NCBI GenBank assembly: GCA_951394045.1
Contig: OX595991.1
Coordinates: forward strand, 1 to 64,000
Origin: Nitzschia sp. DOCU1
Lineage: Eukaryota; Bacillariophyta; Bacillariophyceae; Bacillariales; Bacillariaceae
Reading direction: 5' to 3'
DNA: 64,000 nucleotides
A program made the translations under genes and the position numbers. Position 1 is the first letter of the stretch, and each line of letters starts with the position of its first letter. This document shows positions 30,667-39,592 of the stretch, piece by piece. The notes below the pieces were generated by a model. That model searched no databases, was not told where the DNA came from, and was given only the letters and a program-made list of their open reading frames with translations.

Positions 30667-33342
30667 ATGGAACGAGGCCCAAGACCAAGAACAAAGTTAT
30701 CACCCAATTTGTCATGGGTCGACGACAATCCCAAAGCCGGCAACCTTTCTTTTCCAATGACCGCAAGTGTTGTGTCACAAACTTTGGATATAGCACATGT
30801 CGATGTCAGTACCATGGTCCAAAGACAATCGAAATTGACAAGCACGAATGACTCGGAAGCTGATATCGACTTGCACGATGAGAATGACTTTGTCCAAGAA
30901 ACGACCAAGGCGCAACAAGAGCACGGTGAATCGCTAAGTTGTAACTCGCTCTTTAGAGATCCCGCAAAATACGAGCCTTATCTTGAAGGCTTGATGAAGA
31001 GTTTGCACAAGCGAGAGTCTTTGCTAGGTCGATACAACCACGTGGCAGCGTTGACATATGCTTCTTTGGGGAATGCGTTTCGCAATTTGCAACAAGAACC
31101 TCGTGCTATTGCATTTTATCGAACTCAGTATCGAATACAAGCCATATTGTATGGCAAGACGAACGGACCAATCTCGGGGACACTCGACGAACTGCTGAGA
31201 TCGAGAGGTATATCATCGACTGAAATTGTCGCGATTCAATCCGACTTGGTGTTATCGACTCGTCATGAGCTTCAAGGAGACTGGTTTCGAAGACTTGGAC
31301 AGTGGGAGCGAGCCATGGTAGAGTATCAAATGGCTGCTCGGGTCGAAGAATACTCGTTCGGGAGAGACAATCCCGATCTTGCCTTTGTCTGGCGCAAAAT
31401 GGCGTGCCTGGCGGCCATGAAAAAGGACCTGGTGGAATTGAATAGTCGATTGGACACCGAAGATCCTGCATCGTCCGTTCTGGATTTTGAGCTGGCCGAC
31501 CGCATGGGCAATCAGTGGATGCGTTCTTGCCGCAAACAGTTATCGTCAGGAAACTGCGCGTTGATTCGACGGGGCGACCATTACTTCGGCTTGCTGTTGT
31601 ACAGCCATGCCGTGGGGGAATACTACAAGGCCAGTAGCGCGGTGTTGACTTCCATCCGTCCTGGGGCCTTCTTACACGACCATAAGCCAAGACCCAAACT
31701 TTCAAGATCGAAATCTCGCAACAAGCACGGTCATGGGCAATGCGAGGAAGCAAAGGATCCGATCGCCCATGAGCTTGAGAAACTGCTGAAAGAAGAAAAT
31801 CAACCACAGCGCTTTCATTCCTCGGATGACACTCTCACGATATCTATCCACTCGCTCTTGGATAGAAAAGAAGAATCCTCGGAGCTGCGCGATGACCACC
31901 GCAGAGTAAAAGACATCCTCATCCCTTCTGGCGTCGACGCAGGACAGCCTGGGACTGGAGACTTGGCGTTTCGCATCTCACCACGCCAAGGTGAGGACGA
32001 ACCCCCAGCCGCCGTCAAGACGGATCCGAAGAGCGGCGTCCACAAAATGGAGCCCTTAAGTCGACGTGGACGCAAACCACCAGCAGCACCATCGGTAGAC
32101 ACAAAAGAATTGGCGTCGGATTCGTCCCTAGCGTCTGGTTCTATTACAGAATCGTGGCACACCAATCCCGATCCAAAGAAGAATGCTTCCTTTAGCCGCC
32201 GCAAGCCACGATCGACTCGATCGTCGTCTTCTTTGCCCTCCTTTCGAAGATCATCTGTTCGCACCTTGAAGATTGATGAAGAAGAGCAAGTTGTATCCAA
32301 GCCAAAGTCCGATTCATACATTTCCAAGATTGCCAATAAAACTCGCAAAGTGGCCAAACGGGTCAAAGACATGGCCTCGCTGGATGCTTCCAAACGAAAA
32401 GGCCGTTCGGTTGATACCGCGAATCCACCAGTATCCTTGTTGACGGATCCCGAAACGCCAAAAGAAAAGAAGAAGAAGAAAACGGCTAACAATCCAGCAA
32501 AGAAGCAGGAACTATCCTACAATCAGATGCTTTCGTCACCCATGACTCCGTTCCATCCATCGTTCAAAGCCCCCAACGACTTTGAGCAGGCGAAGAGTTC
32601 GTTCCTGGATGCCTTTGACATGTTGGATGATGCCACGTCTCAGCCACAAGCCGATTCGATTGACAACTCTACCATGTGGGGAAACGAGCAGCAGCAGCAT
32701 TTTGGCCAAAGTCCCACCATTATGGGTGGGTTGTTGAATCAATTCTTGACTTCTCAAGAGCAGCGTGAAGCCGGTGGTACTACTGAGCCCCTGGTACAAA
32801 CCAAGGCAAGCACCATGAGTTCTCCCCAAGGCAAGACGAGCGATGAAACACCCCTCACGGACAATCGTCGTCGTACTAGCAAGAAAAGCACGTCGAAAAC
32901 TGCGACCAAAACAAATCTGGTCGAGTTGGTGGCCGACATTCAATCCATGAGTGCCTTGTTGCAACGCAAGACGGTTCGTTTACAGCATCGACTCGCCGTG
33001 GAGTGGGCGGCCGCGCCGACTGCCACGGGTAGTCGCAGGTCCTTGATTCATCGTTCCGGCAGCAATAACAACATGGCTAGAGACACCAAGGAGCTCTATG
33101 GGGAAATTCAACACTTGTTTCATGATTGTTCCGAAGCTTTAGAAGAAGCCTTTGAGCAACTCGAACATCCACAGCGCTCATCATCATCGTCGTCCTTGTC
33201 GTCCATGGGAACTGTTGCGTTGGAAGATTATCGCAAGACCTTCTTGCTGGAACGAGCCTTTTTGGAAGAACTTGGGCGCAAATGCAGAGAAATGGTAGGA
33301 GAGCAGCCGGCTCCCTTGGTAGAATCCAAAAAGGAAAAGTAG
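30667..33342 (+). CDS. TPR-like repeat protein with disordered middle, 891 aa
   Basis: Residues ~90-260 form helical repeats resembling tetratricopeptide/kinesin-light-chain type (HVAALTYASLGNAFRNLQQE, ALYGKTN-like turns, AMVEYQMAARVEEYSFGRDN). They suggest a protein-protein interaction scaffold. Residues ~300-700 are Ser/Lys/Pro-rich and probably disordered, with basic clusters (KSRNKHGHG, RKPRSTRSSSS). The C-terminal ~150 residues are helical (LVELVADIQSMSALLQRKTV, FLLERAFLEELGRKCREMV). There is no signal peptide. The last ~600 bp of the gene have a decayed duplicate just downstream (33343-33804). Function unknown beyond the TPR inference. Confidence 0.75.
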   Translation: MERGPRPRTKLSPNLSWVDDNPKAGNLSFPMTASVVSQTLDIAHVDVSTMVQRQSKLTSTNDSEADIDLHDENDFVQETTKAQQEHGESLSCNSLFRDPAKYEPYLEGLMKSLHKRESLLGRYNHVAALTYASLGNAFRNLQQEPRAIAFYRTQYRIQAILYGKTNGPISGTLDELLRSRGISSTEIVAIQSDLVLSTRHELQGDWFRRLGQWERAMVEYQMAARVEEYSFGRDNPDLAFVWRKMACLAAMKKDLVELNSRLDTEDPASSVLDFELADRMGNQWMRSCRKQLSSGNCALIRRGDHYFGLLLYSHAVGEYYKASSAVLTSIRPGAFLHDHKPRPKLSRSKSRNKHGHGQCEEAKDPIAHELEKLLKEENQPQRFHSSDDTLTISIHSLLDRKEESSELRDDHRRVKDILIPSGVDAGQPGTGDLAFRISPRQGEDEPPAAVKTDPKSGVHKMEPLSRRGRKPPAAPSVDTKELASDSSLASGSITESWHTNPDPKKNASFSRRKPRSTRSSSSLPSFRRSSVRTLKIDEEEQVVSKPKSDSYISKIANKTRKVAKRVKDMASLDASKRKGRSVDTANPPVSLLTDPETPKEKKKKKTANNPAKKQELSYNQMLSSPMTPFHPSFKAPNDFEQAKSSFLDAFDMLDDATSQPQADSIDNSTMWGNEQQQHFGQSPTIMGGLLNQFLTSQEQREAGGTTEPLVQTKASTMSSPQGKTSDETPLTDNRRRTSKKSTSKTATKTNLVELVADIQSMSALLQRKTVRLQHRLAVEWAAAPTATGSRRSLIHRSGSNNNMARDTKELYGEIQHLFHDCSEALEEAFEQLEHPQRSSSSSSLSSMGTVALEDYRKTFLLERAFLEELGRKCREMVGEQPAPLVESKKEK

Positions 33343-33804
33343 AAGAATACCTTGACGTTACCAGCTCGACGCCGTTTCTAGTTTCGTCACTTTGTTTGGC
33401 ATCATCGGAAAGATTCGACGTGACTTGCTTGCCGAGTGGCTAAAGAAATGGTTCCTATTCTTGTAGATACCGGTAGAATTATCCTCCGTTCAAAGCCAGA
33501 AATGATTTTGATCCGTCGACGAGCCCGACCATCATGGCTGGGTTGGTTGAATGAGTTCTTGACTTGTACTAGTGAAACTGTTGATTCTGCCAATGGGACA
33601 GTAAGGGGGAACGAGTCCTCAAAGAGCAACGCTTATTCCGAGGCTTTACGAACAAGCTTTGAGTAACTCGAACATGCACAACCAAAAATCAGGGCGTTTT
33701 TGTCCTGGTCATCCGCGGGGACTGTGGCCTTGGAAGACGAAGAATAACCGACATCAGTGGAACAATCCAAAACGGAAACGTAGCTAGTAGAAGTACGGCC
33801 TTGA
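33343..33804. pseudogene. Decayed tandem duplicate of two convergent gene ends
   Basis: 33350-33430 resembles the 3' end of the minus-strand gene at 33805, sharing CCAGCTCGACGCCGT and AAGATTCGA.GTGACT. 33490-33800 resembles scattered pieces of the 3' end of the TPR gene: TTCAAAGCC..GA.TTTGA, ATGG.TGGGTTG.TTGAAT, CTTTGAG.AACTCGAACAT and GGGACTGT...TTGGAAGA, in the same order as the original but with deletions and in-frame stops. The order A-end, B-end relic, A-end relic, B-end is exactly what a tandem duplication across a convergent gene pair leaves behind. It is not expected to be functional. Confidence 0.72.
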
Positions 33805-34359
33805 CTAAACCAGCTCGACGCCGTCGTTTGCTGCTTCATCGGAATACCCCGCCCCTCGCTGTAGCGCGGCAAGATTCGAAGTGACTGGCTTATTGTCCAT
33901 CGCTTGAAGTTGCTCATAGTCTTGCAGATATCGATACACGGGTCTCCAAAATAGCAAGAGTTGCACCAAAACGCCCAAAAGCATAAAGGCGTTGCGCGTG
34001 ACAATCATGCCCACGAAATTAAAGACGATAGACAACGATATCCACACAAGAAGACCCTTGACGGGCCACGCTTTATAAGAACGAGCGCCCCATATCGCCA
34101 AGGCACTCAACAGGACTTGAAAGCTCATGACGGCAATTAGGACCTGAAAAATGATGCGCTGGTCACTTGTCACACTGGATTTGTCCCCTAAAGCGACAAT
34201 GCCGACCGCCACGTAAAAGCAGCCACCGGCGAGTAACACAGAACTGGAAATCACAGTGCATGCTCGACTATTATAGCCACAACAGTAGCTACCAGGAGGA
34301 GGAGTAGGAGGGTAAGGAGACGACAAGGACGTCATGGTGGAAAAGAGTGACTTTTTCAT
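33805..34359 (-). CDS. Small four-helix membrane protein, 184 aa
   Basis: The ATG-initiated frame encodes a Pro/Ser-rich N-terminus (PYPPTPPPGSYCCGY) followed by four hydrophobic helices. These lie at about residues 33-57 (ACTVISSSVLLAGGCFYVAV), 68-90, 98-118 and 121-140, then comes a hydrophilic tail. It is predicted to be a polytopic integral membrane protein with tetraspan topology. I do not recognise a named family; Cys-Cys in the N-terminal loop and a short acidic C-terminus are notable. An inner ATG at residue 9 is an alternative start. Its 3' end lies in the duplicated segment described at 33343-33804. Confidence 0.7.
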   Translation of the reverse strand: MKKSLFSTMTSLSSPYPPTPPPGSYCCGYNSRACTVISSSVLLAGGCFYVAVGIVALGDKSSVTSDQRIIFQVLIAVMSFQVLLSALAIWGARSYKAWPVKGLLVWISLSIVFNFVGMIVTRNAFMLLGVLVQLLLFWRPVYRYLQDYEQLQAMDNKPVTSNLAALQRGAGYSDEAANDGVELV

Positions 34360-34907
34360 AACACGTAGTAAAGCTAAATGAATGGACTAATTAGATCACT
34401 GAACCATAAGGTAAAGTTTGGGAGAATGACCGCCCACATCTCCCCCAATAAACCACGCCCCGAGATTTCGGTCCAAAGCGAGGCACTACTAGAATCTACT
34501 ATTAAAGCAGCGGAAAGTGCGAACTATTATAAAATCAGCGTAGAGGGTGCAGCAATGGAGAACCCTCTCGTAGCCTTCCAGTCTAGCTAGTGAAAGCACT
34601 ATCAAATAGTAGTAGAGTGGTTGGGACTCGAGAATAGTTGGCGGCTATACGTAGCAGCGCTGACGCTATTATCTAGTAAGAACGACCGACTACGGAGCTC
34701 ACGAATTGACCAAAGAAGAAACAGCAGCACACGCAGCTACATCGTACTGTTAAGCAATAATTTCCTCACGTCCTCAATTGTAGAAATGAGCAAAAGATTA
34801 TTTAGGAGCATTTTTGTTCCATCAACCCATCCATGCCTACATTTAAATGGCCCTGAATGGTCGTCGGTCGTTAAAATCGCAGTCATGCCAACGTCATCAA
34901 GAAACGT
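34360..34907. other. Intergenic region, nothing supported
   Basis: 548 bp separate two minus-strand genes. A 70-codon plus-strand ORF at 34378-34590 has an ATG but no family and unusual composition for this genome, so I leave it uncalled. Confidence 0.45.
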
Positions 34908-35726
34908 CTATCCTCTTCCTCCTCCATAAGCTTGTTGTCTATAGCTTCCTTGTGCCGGTGCAGCTGCATGTGAATTTTGAACGACAAATTCACTCGAAGA
35001 TTCATGGGATGAAAGACTTTCCAGTCTAACAGGCAATACGGGTGGAATGGCACCTCCCATGTATTCTGGAAGCATTTGGACGGTATCTCGAGCTTCACTC
35101 ATCATCGTACCATCATCCCAATTATTATATTCCGCGCCTGGAAAACTAGTGCCGGAAACATTGTGACTTTCCTTGCGCAGAGGCATGGCCGGAGGCTGCA
35201 ATTCCGAAGCCGTTGCATGAGAAGAGACAGTGGTGACAGTAGTGACACTTCGTGCCGGAGATGTGGGTCGTCCAATTACGCTTCGCATGGGAGAAATCGG
35301 GGCCGGCATAAAGCCTCGTTTCAGCTTGCCCGGTGGTGAACGCATGGGAGTTAGTATATCTGAATGGGGGTTGGTATGATGACCTCCCACCTTGAGACTC
35401 GACATGGATTCTTCCAGCTGTTTTTGTTGCTGCTTGCGCTCTGTCAAGCATCTTCGAATACTTGCCACCAGCCCCATGGGCGCTCCCAGCACTTGCCATT
35501 GGTGGCTATCCAGATATTCCAGCTGCCAATCTTCTCTGACTTTTTCCTTTTCGAGATTTGCGATGACATCTTGCGGGTCAACGTCACCGATTCGCTCCGC
35601 GGCAGTTGCCACAATGGAGGCTGCCACACTGACTGTGGGGGTCATTCCTGGACTGTAAAGGCGTTCTTTACTACAAGCGCTTGGGGGAAATGAATGAAGA
35701 GGTTGCTGCCGATGATCGTGGGGCAT
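34908..35726 (-). CDS. Hypothetical protein, possible SAM-like N-terminal helix block, 272 aa
   Basis: The ATG-initiated frame gives residues ~30-100 as the only likely folded part: a small hydrophobic Ala/Val helix (SVAASIVATAAERI), then DPQDVIANLEKEKV and a segment QWQVLGAPMGLVASIRRCL that resembles the last helices of SAM domains. A Gln/Lys helix follows. The remainder (residues ~105-272) is disordered and rich in Pro, Ser and Met, with SPMRS/SPARS sites, and ends in a Gly/Gln tail. A signalling adaptor is a guess based on the SAM resemblance. No intron is required. Confidence 0.68.
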   Translation of the reverse strand: MPHDHRQQPLHSFPPSACSKERLYSPGMTPTVSVAASIVATAAERIGDVDPQDVIANLEKEKVREDWQLEYLDSHQWQVLGAPMGLVASIRRCLTERKQQQKQLEESMSSLKVGGHHTNPHSDILTPMRSPPGKLKRGFMPAPISPMRSVIGRPTSPARSVTTVTTVSSHATASELQPPAMPLRKESHNVSGTSFPGAEYNNWDDGTMMSEARDTVQMLPEYMGGAIPPVLPVRLESLSSHESSSEFVVQNSHAAAPAQGSYRQQAYGGGRG

Positions 35727-36695
35727 TTGGTGCTGATGAGCATGGGGCTTTTCACCGCTCGTTTATTCGCTCGTTGTGATGGGAGGATGATGACGTATCT
35801 ACGCCAAAGCTTGGGGCGGTTCCCCTCGTCAGCATATTTTATGCGACAACATCGTGGGCGAAGCCCCATGCAAGACCTGTTGATTTTGGCGAAGCATGCA
35901 AGACATTGGGACTCGGATGCCTTCCGCGTTAGATATCAAAAACAGCCATTTACCGACAAAAAGTCATAAACATTCTGGAGAGCGGGTAATATCTATATGA
36001 GACTTTAATAGAAAGAAGCGTTTTAAGACTCTTCCCTGCATGACTGAATGACTACCGGTATGAAGCAAGACACGCACTTTGTGTTCGCTTACCCATACTG
36101 CATGCAGCGAACGCACGAATCATCGTGATTGCGCTTCGGAAAGTGGGGCGCTCTACTGACTAGCTATGACTGCAGCCAACTCGTAATAGCAGCCGCAACA
36201 GCAACTAGGAGTCAACTGGTAAAATATGCTTTCATTACCCCAGTGGCTGAGTTAGCTCTATGCAGATGGATGTCATCGTAGTATGAGTCTTCGAAAACGG
36301 CGAAGACGAGGTGTCCTGGGCGGATGCTCCTAGCTACTAGTAGAAGTGTCTTCTCGACGACAACGAAAACTCTAGTAGTAGCACAGTATCCAAGAAAAGG
36401 CGAGCAGCGTAGTACAATATGTAAAAATCTTTTCTCTATTGACAACGCACATGTTGAAATCACGGCCACTGATGTCCGACTGTCGAATTCTTAAGGACTT
36501 TCTTGGTCGAACCTCGCTGTTGCGGTTACTCTACTGCCTGCTATGGTTGCAAAAATGATTCATAGAAAGAGTTACAAGTTAATAGCATTGAATTACGACA
36601 AGTCGTTGTCGTGGACGTCCATTGTAATGTAGTAGTACGGAGAAAAGAAGCATGATCTTATGCCGCCGTCGATTGAATAGGTGACATGAGAACAA
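35727..36695. other. Intergenic region, nothing supported
   Basis: This ~970-bp region lies between two minus-strand genes. It contains only short ORFs and CTAG/ACCGGTA words. Confidence 0.5.
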
Positions 36696-37300
36696 CTACG
36701 CCGACTTGGCCATGGATATTCGTGGGATCAAACTTCTCAACCGTTGACTGATATCGTCCCACTTTTGGTTTCGTAGCGTCTCGGCGCGCATTCGTTTGGT
36801 TTCCTGCGCTCTCATGGTGGCCAAGGCAATTTCTTGCAAACTATATCCGGCTCCAAGTAGACTGTGTGGTAGTGTAGTAGAAGAAGAACAAGAAGGAGAC
36901 GCATGGTTAGCACTAGCACCTTTGAATACATACACCCCCCTCAGGCAATACGAGTTGCTTACAGTTTGGCGCGGGCTTCGACGCTCCACCTTAGGTCCTT
37001 GGTACCGCTGCTTTTCTTGTCCTTTTTGCTGGAGGACGACGACATGTCAGATTCATAGGAATCCAATGGCACGACGGTACATTCCTCGCACTCCCAAGCC
37101 ATGGAAATGGGACAACCTTCCGAAACATAAGGATGGTCCCCGACTGTCACGGGAAAGTGATACACTTCGACGACCCCGAAGTCCAAGGACGGCGACTTGC
37201 TGCTGTTACTGGTGCTGCTTCGAGTGGACAAGGTCATTTCCTCGCTGGTGTTGATATTATCATCGTTGTTCTTTTTCAAAATTCCTTGTTGACGAGGCAT
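36696..37300 (-). CDS. GDHP..GCPI-module protein (2 exons, 167 aa)
   Basis: Exon 1 is 37300-36963 and exon 2 is 36861-36696. The 101-bp intron runs GTAAGC..CACAG and splicing yields ARAKLLLGAGYSLQEIA in frame. The central module reads VVEVYHFPVTVGDHP then YVSEGCPISMAWE. After a Ser/Lys spacer comes a helical module, GAGYSLQEIALATMRAQE. Two genes at 59379 and 61901 have the same two-part architecture, so this is a multi-gene family. It has no signal peptide and no enzyme motif; a regulatory or adaptor role is only a guess. The start is the ATG giving MPRQQGILKK; a longer non-ATG reading was rejected. Confidence 0.82.
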
Positions 37301-38017
37301 GTTGGTTGTAACGAAAGAGACTTTCAACGGACAGATGTGTATCAAAAAGTTGAAAAATGAGCAAAAGCTAGCGATCAATCGGATCTTTGCCCTTGCCCCA
37401 CAAAATGGGCTTCACTACGCTCTTTCGCCGTGGGGCGACGATAGTCGACCCCTCCCAACGCTTCCGTCAGCGGCTTTTGCGATCGTAAAATGATAATTTC
37501 ATGAATAGCCGGACATAATGCGAGGAGTTTTTTACCATTATTATGTTCTATCTGATATGCCTACAGCATCAAAACGAAGATTGAGTCGAATGTTATTGCT
37601 GATAGCACTTTCAGGGCACTAATAATGACATTAGTGGGAGAAGGATACTCGCGCTGCAGTAGCGCCGGATTCACCATGGTTCAAGGGCCTGTTGCACAAT
37701 GTGAGTACAGTTTCGTCCCACATTACGTTGTTGGAGAATTTTATGGCGAAGGATCTAAGGATTCTCTATGACTCTTTTCATGACCCCAAATTTGGCGGGA
37801 AGTCATATCTGTCCGCCGGGAAACGGAGTTATAACGGATAAGAGCAAGGCAACGGAAAAGGATCTTTCTTGCTATCTCGCAAAGCGACTGCGGTCTCCTT
37901 CTGAAGTCTCCATCTATCTTTGGCATTGAAAGAATCTGGCCTGGGCAGCAACGATGAATGACTTCCACTACAGCTACCTGTAGCTACGGACATTCGCAAT
38001 CAGTCTTTCTTTGAACC
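37301..38017. other. Divergent intergenic region
   Basis: 717 bp lie between the divergent genes at 37300 (minus) and 38018 (plus) and must hold both promoters. No further gene is supported. Confidence 0.5.
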
Positions 38018-39277
38018 ATGTCGTTTACGACAATAACATTAGCCGAAATGCCCCATCAGCAGCAGTCGTCGTCCAGCACGCCCTCGTCATCTTCTTTGGT
38101 CGAAAGCGAACTCCCTGAGATTCTGTTGGACGAAATCATGGGTTTCTTGTGCTTTTCCGAACAACGGCGCTTCTTGGGGCTGAGCACAACTCTATGGAAA
38201 TCGAAGGATCGCATCGATAAGCAAACTCAGCAACTCACGTTTCAGGCAGACGAAGGACAGCGCTACATTCGAAATCAGCCCTTTCAATCCGAAACGACGT
38301 TGCGATACATGTTCGGTGGGACTCTGAGTACAAGCTTAGCTTCGTTGACGATGGATCATTGTGCTAATGATGGATTTTTGCACGTGGCCATGGTGGAATT
38401 GGGCCTGTTTCCCAATCTTAAGAAGATTCGGATGCGTTCGTGCGATCAAATTACGGACTTTGGGTTGGACTGTCTGTCCCGATCCGCTGCGTCGTCGTCT
38501 CTTGAAACAGTCGATATCACATTTTGCCCCTATACGACCTATGCCGGAACGTTTGGACTCCGCAAACGTTTGCCGAACTTGAAAGTACTCCGTCGTCAAC
38601 CGGAATGGCTTGACGGAAAGTTTGTCACACCCTTTGGTGGAAATTCGACTACGTCGCAAAAAGAGGATGACGATACTTGTTGTGGCGAGATCCATACTTA
38701 CTACGCCGATGGATCATTTACATTCGATCGAGATTCCCAATCTAATGGATTTGTTTGTCAACTGTTTCCGTGGGACGAAGATTACATAGGAGACAAGCTC
38801 CAGTACAATAACTTTCGGGCGCCGCTTGGATGGCCGGAATGGACACAATTCTGCTATCGACCGGGAGTTTGCCTCCTCCGTATACCCCCAGGGAATGGCG
38901 ACGACGAAGGCCAAGAAAAACGCCCAACGGTATTGGTGGGACAGTACATGCGGGGTCTTCGGGCTCCCAATAATCGACGACTGATGGAACGAGCCAAGAC
39001 TCTTGTGCCGCTCGGGCAGTCGAGGTACTTTGATAAAACGACCGAGGAGCTGTTGCCCGTTGACGACGCAGAGTCGATTGGAGAACATCACCAGTGGGAA
39101 AATGTGATAATGGTTAGCCGCATGAGGGTATTACCCCTTGATCAACTCATGCCGCCGCCCGAATTGGTGCAAGCCTGTCAGAATACCTGCCAAGGCATGC
39201 AAAGTTATGGACGTGACTTTTTGTTTCTACAAGAGGAAAGGCTCAACCATTTGCTATCGGGCGAAGCTGACTTTTAG
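38018..39277 (+). CDS. F-box-like protein with leucine-rich repeats, 419 aa
   Basis: Residues ~30-63 (ELPEILLDEIMGFLCFSEQR, then FLGLSTTLWKSK) fit an F-box, which would dock to Skp1 in an SCF ubiquitin ligase. Residues ~90-190 contain two or three leucine-rich repeats (LFPNLKKIRMRSCDQITDFG, SSLETVDITFCPYTT). The rest (~200-419) is a distinct region with CGEIHTYYADGSFTFDRDSQ and repeated Trp/Phe residues, perhaps a beta-rich substrate-binding domain. The N-terminus is Ser/Gln-rich. A role in ubiquitin-mediated turnover follows from the F-box call; the target is unknown. Confidence 0.75.
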   Translation: MSFTTITLAEMPHQQQSSSSTPSSSSLVESELPEILLDEIMGFLCFSEQRRFLGLSTTLWKSKDRIDKQTQQLTFQADEGQRYIRNQPFQSETTLRYMFGGTLSTSLASLTMDHCANDGFLHVAMVELGLFPNLKKIRMRSCDQITDFGLDCLSRSAASSSLETVDITFCPYTTYAGTFGLRKRLPNLKVLRRQPEWLDGKFVTPFGGNSTTSQKEDDDTCCGEIHTYYADGSFTFDRDSQSNGFVCQLFPWDEDYIGDKLQYNNFRAPLGWPEWTQFCYRPGVCLLRIPPGNGDDEGQEKRPTVLVGQYMRGLRAPNNRRLMERAKTLVPLGQSRYFDKTTEELLPVDDAESIGEHHQWENVIMVSRMRVLPLDQLMPPPELVQACQNTCQGMQSYGRDFLFLQEERLNHLLSGEADF

Positions 39278-39592
39278 TCCCCACCTGGCTATTCAATCGA
39301 GGAATAAATAGATTAGATTAATCCTTGCTAGCCAGCTAATGCTAATGCTAATGGAAAAGTTCCAGCAAAATCTGACGAGAAGAGCCTAGATCAATGCGAA
39401 GAATCAAACTTTTGGGATTTCTTTGTTGACCGACAACAGCAACTCAGCTCAAAATAGCAGGAAGCGGTTGATGGAAGTGCACAGGCTCACGAGCATCGAA
39501 CAATCCGAACACTTCGTGGCGGTGACGACGGCTCCAATGACCGAGAGGGCAGATATGAAAGCAACAAATGAATCAGTAAAATTCTAATTCAT
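39278..39592. other. Convergent spacer
   Basis: 315 bp separate the stop codons of the convergent genes at 38018-39277 and 39593-43888. It contains a short GCTAAT repeat near 39335-39352 and no gene. Confidence 0.5.

Noticed and set aside
31106..32492. Long minus-strand ORFs (233 and 225 codons) across the TPR gene
   Set aside because: They lie antisense to a continuous 891-codon gene with TPR-like features and show no domain of their own.
34378..34590. 70-codon ATG-initiated ORF upstream of the membrane-protein gene
   Set aside because: Short, unusual composition for the window, no recognisable family; probably chance.
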